From the NCBI GenBank assembly GCA_003024985.2, contig PXIH01S0006023.1: a stretch of 10,992 nucleotides of DNA; one strand, given 5' to 3'. A program made the position numbers and the translations under genes. Each line of letters begins with the position of its first letter. Position 1 is the stretch's first letter. The stretch is from Euperipatoides rowelli (Eukaryota > Onychophora > Udeonychophora > Euonychophora > Peripatopsidae). A model generated the notes under the pieces. That model worked only from the letters and a program-made list of their open reading frames with translations, made no database searches and had not been told where the DNA came from. Shown one piece after another: positions 1-8,456 of this stretch.

Positions 1-3000
1 CCCCTCACTCCACCCCACAAAATCAAAAAGTCTATTTTCCTTGTCTACATTTTGCAACTTTCCCACATTTCAAATTTCAAGTTTGTGCCATGTTGGGAAG
101 TATGCTAAACACTGACTCCTCAATGATAAACAAACATATAAACTTTCTGCTTTATATAATATTAGATAGTAGATTGTCACAAATGGAGGGTTGAAGGATT
201 AAATTAATTTAAATTAAGCAAAAAGAAAGAAAAAGAAATCAATTCGATAAAAACTTACTTGCATTTAAACACACAAATAGTTCAAATCACAAAACCTAAA
301 ATAAATCTGAATATGTTTTAGCCTCAACATTTCTTTACCAGTAGTAGGAAACCCAACAGGAAATCCATAAACAAAAACTAAATGAACTAAACACAGATCT
401 ATAAAATAGCAAATAAGTGGACTAAAAGGTTTATGAGAACCTTAAACAAAACCATGAAGCTTAATGGCAAATTTAATTAATGTGGAAGTACAATTTAAGA
501 ATGGTAATATAATGCACTCAGCATTTTTAGCTGGGTTAATACTTGAGAAAACATATTTAATACAATGAATTAAAAAAAGTCCTAGTATTTTTTATCTGAT
601 AATACGAAGATAGTCAATATTAAGAGGTGAATTATTATGGCTAAATTAAAACCAAATAGGGCATACAACAATCTTCTGTAGAAAACATTTCGAAACTGTA
701 ACCATTCATCTGCATATTGAAAAATGGAAGAAATAACAATAGAAAATAAGAATTACAAATAAATAAAACAAAGATTGGCCCCAAGATAGATAATAAAAAA
801 ATCTCAGAAGTCACAAGATCAGAAAAAAAAATATCTGTGAAAAATAACTCCAAGTTATGCTCGACAAGAAATCTGAGAGCCAATTCCGACACTAATAATA
901 AGTTATATTTTTAGCTTAGATAAAAAGACAAGATAAAAAATATTCAAAATATTTAGACTAATTCAGTTAAACACAATCAATTTAGTACCCATATTGAGGA
1001 TCTAGATAAAAAGAAAAAAAGCAAGCAAGAGAAAATAATGATTTAAGGTAAAATCATGTTGAGAATCAGATAATAGGTGTTAAGTATTAAAAGTGATGCT
1101 AGAACTTACCAACCAAAAATGTGATGGAAATGGGAATGGAATTGAGATTGATCCCAACTTTAAAAATAGAAACATTGGAAACAGCTTTCCAATCAGATGA
1201 ACTAAGATTCAATCAATTCAACTATTAATATGAAGTGATCAAATAACCGAGGGTAACATATTCCAACACAAACTGCGTTATAAAACATTAGAGAAGGGAT
1301 ACTAAAAAAGAACAATGTGCAGTTTATTTTTCCTTTCATTATTGAGGAACCCATTATTAGCATTTTACACATATAACAATTGATCCAGCCTAAATTTATT
1401 ATGTAGCGACTGTAGAAAGCAAGGAATCGCTTACAAATAGTTGCAAGAATTCACTTTATAGTTAGTCACGCACGTTCATGTGTAAGTAAATTTGATGCTA
1501 AGTTAAAGCTTATATTATTTAATTCCGATGGCCAAAATTATACTCTATTTTTTTTACAAATATAGAACAGATTTGATTTATATACAGATCCAATATGAAT
1601 GATTCTAAAAGTATGTCAAATATTTTTTAATAATTTTGTGATGAGCATAATGAAGAAAGACCAAAAAATTAAAACATTTTCTTTCAGTTTACAATATTTT
1701 TCTGCTTTCTACATTTATTTTATTACTTTAATTTTAAAAACATGATTCTTTATGTTCAGTTAGTCTCGCAATAATTAAATATTAAAAAAAAAATGTAAGT
1801 TTTACTAAAATAATAATTTATTTTACTGCAGCACTTTGTCTTATTCAACTTCTTATATTACAATGATGTGCCCGGTGGAAGATTAATTTTTCAACTCTTT
1901 TGCTCGAATCAATATTATTATGAATATTAATATCCATGAATATTTATGTATACGGTTAAAAAAAAAATCAAAATCTAACATCTAGAAACTTTATTTACAA
2001 ATCAGTTTACTATGATTGCCAACATCACCTCTTCACAATTTTTACAATGGAAAATCAGATAGTGTGAGTACAGTACTCAAAAATTTTAATGACAACTGCT
2101 AATACAATTTCCGATAATGATATTCTCTTAGAAAATTCAAGAATTTTCCTTGGTATAGTTAACACAGTTTACTGATTGAAATAGTGTAAAAAGATTCTGC
2201 TGTAAGGCTGGATTATTGCCATAATCTACAATATATATGGATTATATCAAACCTAGACCTAAACATGGAAGGGCGGCTAAGGGTCGGAAAAGGTAGGGGG
2301 TTGAGGACAAAATCAAAATAAGAATATTTAAAGAAAACAACTTTCTTCAAAACTGATCCTTTTACCTTTACCATATTGGTAGACATTGTACAGTGCTTTT
2401 GAAGCAGGTGTACAGTGTACTTAATATTAGACACAAACAAAATAGACAAATAACACAAAATAGATAAATTCTATTGTACTAGTTCCTTGTTACTGTTACA
2501 AAGTTATCTTACACTAGCAAATATAATATTTTGTTATTGTTATAGTAGCTATGGTTACGGCTGTAAAGTGTGTCTCATAAACAGCACATATAATATTTAT
2601 TAACAGAATAACCCTGCTTACTGTTGCAGACTGGTTTATGTAATATCTAAAGAAAAATTACATTTTTAATCACCTATGTACAGTATATGGCTTTTTTTTA
2701 TATTTTTTTTTGCAAGCGGCGACCATTACTGATACTTAACTCGAGCTGGAATGTTTGGAATAAAAATGTAAAGATCCTGAGATGGCTATTGGAAATCAAT
2801 CTGACCAAAAAAATAATACTCTCCTATTCCAAATTTCATTTTTTTTCCCATAAAGAAAACCGTGACAATCATGGCCAAAATTTTATTTATTCTAAACATC
2901 AATATATACATTCAATTATCCAATCTGAAATATATTTTATACAAATAAGCTTTTAAATTGAATGACAAATTTAAAATGTTTTCATCTCAATAAAACAAGA

Positions 3001-4059
3001 TCTTATTTTGATGTGCTCTAGTGTAATACATGTCACCTATATATTATAATTCTTCAAATTGATTGGTGCTCTGTAAACATTTTCAACTATAAAATTAGTT
3101 TAATCTGATTTGACATGATGCGGTATTAAACCTGACATTATTTTTATCCACCGGGGAATTTATACACTGCATTAACCTTCACATTAACACTCTGCCTTCT
3201 GTTCTGATAAATTTATAAAAATAAAAATTAAATACCATTCTTGTCAATTATCTACTCTTTATTTGCCACCTTCTGACAGACAATGTAAACAAATGAGACA
3301 GCAAAATATGCACCGTTTATTGTTTTCAGTTATAACAAAATTTGACTCACAAATAAAATGAAACTTAATTATATTCTGAATAACTTTTTTTTTAGTAAAC
3401 TGCAATTTAGAGGAGTGTATCTATATAATAAATGAGTAAAAAATATCTGTATATTGGTAAGGTTTGATACTCTCAACCACTCATCCTAGTGCAATGATGT
3501 TTGATTTACTTGAAAGCCTGCTAAACATATCCAACTGAGGCTATTTTTGGCTCACTATCACCTTCACTGCTCCCGGGGATAAATTTTTTGGAAAAATTAT
3601 GGTAAAGGAGTTTCAAAGTTTACTGGTTAACTGTATAGCAAACTTCAGATCTCCAATTACTCCAGAAACACCTGGAGATGCATTTTTAAAACTGGGTGGC
3701 TTATCTTGCTAATATGTAATAATATTTTTTTTCTATAAGAGAAAGTCTCTTGAAAGCACATTTGTCCCCCCCCCCTTCAATTCTCATGTCAAAATTGTGA
3801 ACAGATTTCAATGAAATATGGCAGCAAGTGTATACTTATAAGTAGATCTTCCAAAAATCTGGGGGTCCATTATTAATATTATGATTGCTTGCACAGAACT
3901 GTTTGTTTTCTCTAATCCTCTTAAATTCTTTCCCTAAAGAATAAAATCTGGACAAAATTATCATTTCTAATGACACAAAGTCTGAAAGGCACAAGCTTTA
4001 TAACAATCTCACAATCATTTAAACTCCACTTTGAAAAAAAAAATGCCAAGAAAAAACAC
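1..4059. other. AT-rich non-coding stretch, no gene recognised
   Basis: I see no gene in this stretch. It is strongly AT-rich with short A and T runs. Its reading frames are short, lack recognisable domains and have the low-complexity Phe/Leu/Ile/Lys/Asn composition expected from random AT-rich DNA; the frames at 641-892 (minus), 2213-2458 (minus) and 2687-2956 (plus) are of this kind. Small local structures occur. A 6-bp hairpin at 3660-3677 pairs CTCCAG with CTGGAG across AAACAC. Another at 3737-3751 pairs AAGAGA with TCTCTT across AAG. A splice donor-like AAAAG/GTAGGG lies near 2290 but has no convincing exon attached. An intron or intergenic spacer of an animal genome is the simplest reading. 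Confidence 0.6.
3766..3775 (+). repeat. C10 homopolymer tract
   Basis: An uninterrupted run of ten C residues sits in otherwise AT-rich sequence, 15 bp after the small hairpin at 3737-3751. A similar C tract occurs at 9428-9438. Such runs are mutable and error-prone in sequencing, so the exact length is uncertain. Confidence 0.8.
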
Positions 4060-4583
4060 AGAAATCGCTGTGGCTTCCATAAAGATCAATCTATAATCGA
4101 TTGACATATTGCAATTTTCTTTATTTTATCTTTGTGACAAATAAATTCTCCATTTGTTGAGGAGCCCATAAAGGTCAACCTACTTATAAATTGACATATT
4201 GCAGTTTTCTTTATTTTACCTTTGTGATGAAGAAATTCTCCATTTGCTGTGGCTTTCATAACGTTCAATCTAATAATAGATTGACACATTGCAGTTTTTT
4301 TAATTTTACATTTGTGATGAAGAAATTCTCCATTTTCTGTGGTTGCCATAATAGATTGACATATTGCATTTTCTTAATTTTCCATTTGTGATGAAGAAAT
4401 TTTCCATTTGCTATGGCTTCTTTAAAGATCAATATTCTAATGGATGGACATATTGCAGTCATCCTCATTTTATCTTTGTGATAAAAGAAATTATCCATTT
4501 GCTGCGGCTTTGTTAAAGGTTAAACTAAAACTAATAATGAATTGACATATTACAATTTTCTTAATTTTACCTTTGTGGTGAAA
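4060..4583. repeat. Tandem array with a unit of about 90 bp, six main copies
   Basis: The landmark TTGACATATTGCA, allowing one or two changes, recurs at 4101, 4191, 4281, 4356, 4445 and 4542. Spacings are 90, 90, 75, 89 and 97 bp. Each copy continues into a stretch like TTTATTTTACCTTTGTGATG, then AAATTCTCCATTTGCTG and a GGCTTCCATAAAG segment. A partial copy at 4060-4100 supplies only the end of the unit, and the last copy breaks off at about 4583. The fourth copy is about 15 bp shorter. Because 90 is a multiple of three, the antisense strand shows a spurious-looking 30-residue repeat at 4086-4349. The 89- and 97-bp spacings break that frame, so I treat the array as a non-coding minisatellite. 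I do not recognise the family. Confidence 0.92.
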
Positions 4584-5831
4584 TTATACTGATCTGAAAA
4601 AATGATCTAGATAAGAATGAAGATTGTTAATGTCTTGGTGACTTATCAATAATATCTCATATNAAGCTCAAAGATACTGCCAATGTACATGTTAAAAAAA
4701 AAAAGATCAGGTCTTTGCATATCCCAAGGCACAGATCATAATATATTTAATTACAGAAGGGCATAACACCAGTCAGTATCTGAGTCTTATGAATTTACAT
4801 TTTTTTTTTCAAATTATTAAATAAAACTTTTAACTAATTTGTCTAATAAAATAATAAAACGTCCATACAATGGCATTATAAGCTCATAGAAAATCAGATG
4901 CATACTGCTGAGATGATACAGATTTATAATATAACTGTTCAGAACATAAAAAAAATATGAAAATTCATAAAAACATATCATTTAGGACCTTTTGTACATA
5001 TGTCAAAAGTCTATATTTTGGGAGGGACAGAGGGGTGTTTCTTCTGTGGTTACTTTATTGTGAAATAAAATTAGCTATTTTTCAAGATTTAAAACAGTGT
5101 TGACAGAACTGCTTGATTAAATTAGAAATGTCATTGTTCTTTAAATTTAACACCACCCAATCCCATAATCCTATATAATGAAACACCTTTATAGAAAAGT
5201 GGATGCGTTAAGATTTTTCCATGTTTAGATTTCATGTGTTTAGATAAAAATATTATTATTATTAGCATTTATTATTAAACAATAAGATAAGATATACTGT
5301 AATACAGATTGAGATAATAAAAAGCACATATTTTTTTTCATTTGAATATTTTGAAACATACATTCTCTCATTAAGAGATTTATATTTTTAATCATTTCTA
5401 AAATGATTTTAAGAATAGGGATGGAGAAAGGAGGTATATGGGGAGGGGTAGGGAAATATCTAGGGCCCCCGTTGTATTTGAATTCACAAGGTGCTTTTAA
5501 GCTAGTATCTAATATATAAGCAGACACTGATTTTTTTTTTAAAAAAAAGAAGAAAGGAAGATTTGAGGATATTACATAATAAAAGATTGATTGTTTCTCA
5601 AATAAGTATCATACAGATTAAAATTTTTAGTGTAAATGCGGCTTTAACGACATGAATCTGACTCTAACAGAACAGTTCAACAAAATGTCAAATGAAACAG
5701 TAGTAAAATATATAGGAAATCAACTATCCTTCACAAAGGATGGGGGAGGAATGTATAAATTCACTTACTTGACTTTTTTTATCAGTCTTTTTAATGTTCT
5801 ATAATTAATTTGTAAAATCCAATAACCGTAT
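4584..5831. other. AT-rich non-coding stretch, no gene recognised
   Basis: I see no gene here. The sequence has an unresolved base (N) at 4663, short ATT repeats near 5250, G-rich patches near 5020-5037 and 5420-5456, and a T-run/A-run junction at about 5531-5548 that is self-complementary. The minus-strand frame at 5240-5527 has no recognisable domain and low-complexity ends, and I regard it as chance. No promoter or splice site could be assigned with confidence. Confidence 0.6.
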
Positions 5832-6139
5832 TAATATTTTGAACAGTCTATTCCATGGAATAGTAGATCAAATGAGGTTTTAAAGATCCTATTCCAAAGA
5901 ACAGTTATTCACATGATGTTAAATCCAGTCTACTTCATAGAATATCTATGTAAATTATATTTTCAATCGCCTGTTTTATGGAATAGTTACGCAGATGATG
6001 CTCTGAACAGTTTATTCTATAGAATAGTTATCAAATAATGTTTTACAGTCTATTCCTTCATGGAACAGCTCTACAAAGGATGTTTTTATACCTTGTTCCA
6101 TGGAATATCTATGGGTACGTTGTTTAAAAAACTCAGAAT
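5832..6139. repeat. 41-bp tandem satellite with a palindromic core, seven copies
   Basis: A 10-bp core matching or close to TTCCATGGAA occurs at 5851, 5892, 5933, 5974, 6015, 6056 and 6096. The steps are 41, 41, 41, 41, 41 and 40 bp. Core variants such as CTTCATAGAA and TTCTATAGAA mostly stay near-palindromic. Upstream of each core is a segment like GATGTTTTGAACAGTCTA, and downstream one like TAGTTATACAAAT. The period is not a multiple of three and no frame stays open, so the array is non-coding. The first and seventh copies carry the perfect palindrome. The array is interrupted at 6139/6140 and resumes at about 6788. I do not recognise the family. Confidence 0.93.
6132..6139 (+). repeat. Left 8-bp direct repeat (candidate target-site duplication)
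   Basis: CTCAGAAT here is repeated exactly at 6780-6787. The flanking bases differ on both sides (A/G before, A/T after), so the match is exactly 8 bp. It lies where the 41-bp satellite loses its pattern. Duplications of 8 bp are typical of hAT-type DNA transposons, but SINE insertions can also give this length. Confidence 0.6.
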
Positions 6140-6175
6140 ACTCTGACTAGATAAGAGTATGCTCTGAATCCAGAG
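6138..6175. other. Two adjacent hairpins at the left end of the insertion
   Basis: ATACTCT (6138-6144) pairs perfectly with AGAGTAT (6154-6160) across a 9-nt loop. One base later CTCTG (6162-6166) pairs with CAGAG (6171-6175) across AATC. Both sit directly at the inferred left boundary of the inserted segment. They may be subterminal structure of a mobile element. Confidence 0.55.
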
Positions 6176-6194
6176 AAATATAATTTTTAAAAAA

Positions 6195-6236
6195 TCGGAG
6201 CACGCACTTTCGCGGATTTTAATAAACTCCGAGCAC
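6195..6236. other. GC-richer inverted repeat inside the insertion
   Basis: TCGGAG (6195-6200) is complementary to CTCCGA (6227-6232). The two arms also carry near-identical direct text, CGGAGCAC and CCGAGCAC. The interval contains several CpG sites (GCACGC, TTCGCGG), which are scarce elsewhere in the window. Its function is unknown. Confidence 0.4.
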
Positions 6237-6482
6237 TATCCCTAGTAAAAGCATAACAATGTATCGCAACACAATCAAAATCCAAAATGGAGGAATCTAA
6301 ACGTTATTGATTTTACATACAGTATGTTAAATATGACTTATCTGTTCTAATATTTATCTAGGCACTACTTCCTCTAAATAATTTTCTTATTTTGACTATA
6401 TTTGATCTTTTACGATAGCACTGATTATTTTTTAAATGCTGAAAAATGAATTGTTTTGAGTCAATAGATAGCAATAACTACC

Positions 6483-6569
6483 GTCTATGTCTTAGTGGCA
6501 CAGATAGCAAGCATGCTGACTTAAAAATGGATAAGCCAGACGTCATGTGTTCGAATCCTGCCATGGACG
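6483..6569 (+). pseudogene. tRNA-like sequence (tRNA pseudogene or SINE head), Leu(UAA)-like
   Basis: A seven-base acceptor stem is intact: GTCTATG (6483-6489) pairs with CATGGAC (6562-6568) with one G-U wobble, leaving G6569 as discriminator. TGTTCGAATCC (6548-6558) is close to the Pol III B box GGTTCGANTCC, and TGTCTTAGTGG (6488-6498) resembles an A box. The 86-nt length matches a tRNA with a long variable arm. CTTAAAA at 6520-6526 could be a Leu(UAA) anticodon loop. Against a working tRNA, only four bases lie between the acceptor stem and the AGTGG of the D arm, where six are usual, and the anticodon and T stems pair poorly. I therefore read it as a decayed tRNA copy or the promoter head of a SINE. 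It lies within the insertion at 6140-6779 and is followed by a T12 run. Confidence 0.6.
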
Positions 6570-6572
6570 TGG

Positions 6573-6584
6573 TTTTTTTTTTTT
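6573..6584 (+). terminator. T12 run after the tRNA-like sequence (Pol III-type terminator)
   Basis: Twelve consecutive T residues begin three bases after the discriminator position of the tRNA-like sequence. RNA polymerase III stops at runs of four or more T, so a transcript started from the internal A and B boxes would probably end here, before the hairpins at 6587-6651. In a SINE this would be an unusual place for the stop. Confidence 0.55.
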
Positions 6585-6586
6585 CT

Positions 6587-6655
6587 GTCTGACAACAGAC
6601 CTTTAAAAGCACCTTCAGGTGAAGGTTTAGCTAAAATTAAGCTTTTAAAGGCTTT
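6587..6655. other. Compact multi-hairpin structure downstream of the tRNA-like sequence
   Basis: Three perfect stems follow each other. GTCTG (6587-6591) pairs with CAGAC (6596-6600) across ACAA. CCTTTAAAAGC (6600-6610) pairs over 11 bp with GCTTTTAAAGG (6641-6651). Inside that stem ACCTTC (6611-6616) pairs with GAAGGT (6621-6626) across AGGT, and the remaining loop holds the palindrome TTAGCTAA. A T5 run follows at 6653-6657. The structure would fold well as RNA on either strand. It may be the body of a small RNA or of a tRNA-derived element. I do not recognise it as a known family. Confidence 0.55.
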
Positions 6656-6779
6656 TTATTTTTACTTTACATTTTTTCTCCTTTCGTCTCCATATTTTAT
6701 TCCTTAGTGTATTTTAATAATCTGGTACTCTGTCGATCTGTTTGTACTCTGTGACGTGTACAGTTACCCAGAGCTCAAG

Positions 6780-6787
6780 CTCAGAAT
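6780..6787 (+). repeat. Right 8-bp direct repeat (candidate target-site duplication)
   Basis: CTCAGAAT, identical to 6132-6139. It marks the inferred right edge of the 640-bp insertion; satellite sequence resumes immediately afterwards. Confidence 0.6.
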
Positions 6788-6850
6788 TTTAAAAAAAATA
6801 TGTGAATGATGTTTTGAATAGATTATTTAATGGAATAGTAAAATAATGTT
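6788..6850. repeat. Right-hand remainder of the 41-bp satellite
   Basis: A clear unit reads GATGTTTTGAATAG at 6808-6821, a core TTTAATGGAA at 6826-6835 and ATAGTAAAATAATGTTT after it. Bases 6788-6807, including AAATGATG-like text, are the end of a poorly conserved preceding unit that the insertion split. After about 6850 the pattern is lost. Its phase with the left array is what supports the insertion model. Confidence 0.8.
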
Positions 6851-8456
6851 TCACCAATTTTCAAGGGGTGGGGATTAGTTTAAATAAAATGAATAAATAT
6901 TAGATTTTCAGAATATTAAATAATTTTGCTAACGCTAAAACTCATTTTAGCATATAGAATTTTTAGTCAGATTCGGTTATCTACCCAGCAACATAATTAA
7001 CGTTACAAGTCACACGACAACTAAAACGTAGTAGCATATGGATTAAGTAATTTTTTTGACGATTTTAGTATATTTTATTTACAGTCCTAACCTTACCGTA
7101 ACCCTGAACCCTAGGATAATCTAAAGGTGAAATAATCTTATGCTGAGCACCGATCTAGATAACTTTAATTTACCCCAGTCAACCATATTGGTGGGCAGAT
7201 AATAGAGTCTGACTAAAATTTCTTTTTTTAATTTATGGGGGAAAGGATTACCTCTCATTCGATCTCTTCTCCCCACCTCAAGGGAAATAAAAAAATGACA
7301 CATTGATTATAATCTACAATCAATATTTTGATTTTAAAGGTATACCATTCCATTAAGAAAACCGTTTTAAAGTAAAAAAATTGACACAAATTTGTATGTT
7401 TCTGTGAGTGTTTAAAAATCATCAATAGAATAATTAAAGCAGTAATAATTTAAACCAAGCATTATCAGTATTTAAAAATAATACCTAATGGGAGCAATCT
7501 CAAAAATGAACTCTTTTAACATTTAAAAATTAAATGCTTAATGAAATTAAACGAAATTACTGTGGCAAGTGTTTCAAGATTCTCATTTTTTTGTTGCTGA
7601 TTGAAATTAGTAAGAACTCTTAGATGGTAAACTAATTAATATTGTGTAGCACAATCAAAGGCTTTTAATGTGATTACAAAATTGTAAAGCTTTTTTTAAA
7701 GTTCATGGATAAAAAAATCAAAAAAAAAAAATCGAGTAGCTGAGCTTATCTTTTTCTTTTAACTCCAAGAACACCATTAAAACAATTTGATGATATTAAT
7801 GAAAAACCAATTGTTTTGTTAAGCATTCTAAGCCGCTGAAAACTACATTGATCTTGTTGGATTTCATCATTTTGTGTTGTGGAGCCACTTGGTGAGGTCT
7901 AAGCTGAAGGAATCTGGATAAAAACATCTGATTGGATGATGCTGGCGATGAGTCATGGCAAGCAACATTAGAATAATTCATTCTTAATCAACCCCACTTA
8001 GTATTTCAGATACACACGAGAAAATAAATTCAAAAATCAAAACTGCATGTAAAATTCATTTAGTTGTTAGCTTATTCCTATGGCAATTGCAAATAAAACA
8101 CAATCGGTGTGACTAGTTTACAACACATAACTCATACAAAATGTTAATGATATGCAGAGAAAATAGTACCTCAGAGAACTAATATAAATAATACTACAAT
8201 CAGTTTGATAATGTAATTATGCAAAGTTTCTAAGGAAAATAAGTGTCTGAAAATTGTTCAAACAACAACTAGCTTAATGCAATTAACTAGCCCATACTGT
8301 AAATTTAAAAAAAATGTATCAAATATTATTTTTGACACTATCTGTCTAAAATCTGGAATATTTCTCTAAAGACATAAAAAAATTAATCAAATAGTTTATT
8401 AGAAAAAAAAAACAAAAAACAAACCCCAAAACATGTAAAATCATACAAATAATCCG
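6851..8456. other. AT-rich non-coding stretch, no gene recognised
   Basis: I see no gene here. Two patches are less AT-rich than their surroundings, 7185-7275 and 7840-7975. The first gives a 60-codon minus frame (7121-7303). The second gives a 61-codon minus frame (7796-7981) and a possible splice donor on the plus strand, CTTG/GTGAGG near 7888. Neither product shows a domain I can name and no good acceptor pairs with the donor. The rest consists of A/T runs and low-complexity sequence. A bulged inverted repeat built on CTAG and TTAAT lies at about 8270-8290. Confidence 0.6.
7086..7115 (+). repeat. Degenerate telomere-like hexamer stretch
   Basis: Thirty bases fall into five hexamers, CCTAAC CTTACC GTAACC, then CTGAAC and CCTAGG, each one or more substitutions from the CCCTAA strand of the common animal telomere repeat. 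It is too short and diverged to claim a former telomere. It may be a repair scar or a simple-repeat relic. Confidence 0.4.

Larger units (their letters stand above)
6140..6779. mobile_element. Insertion of about 640 bp in the 41-bp satellite, family unknown
   Basis: The segment is bounded by the 8-bp direct repeats CTCAGAAT at 6132-6139 and 6780-6787. The satellite core centres on either side lie at 6100.5 and 6830.5, which is 730 bp apart. Subtracting 640 bp plus one 8-bp copy leaves 82 bp, exactly two satellite periods. This is strong internal evidence for a later insertion. No transposase or reverse-transcriptase frame is present, so the element would be non-autonomous. It holds hairpins at its left end, a tRNA-like sequence at 6483-6569, a T12 run and a structured 65-nt region after it. 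ACTCTG occurs near both ends (6140, 6727, 6746), and CAGAG near the right end gives weak inverted symmetry, but long terminal inverted repeats are not visible. It could be a hAT-like MITE, a composite with a nested SINE, or an unusual tRNA-derived element. Confidence 0.6.

Noticed and set aside
2213-2458. Minus-strand 81-codon frame and a donor-like site near 2290
   Set aside because: No domain, no acceptor site, and composition typical of chance frames in AT-rich DNA.
4191-4498. Overlapping plus and minus frames in the 90-bp array
   Set aside because: They switch register at the 89- and 97-bp steps, so they reflect repeat length rather than a gene.
4663-4663. Single N in the sequence
   Set aside because: An unresolved base call rather than biology. 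It only warns that the assembly here may be imperfect.
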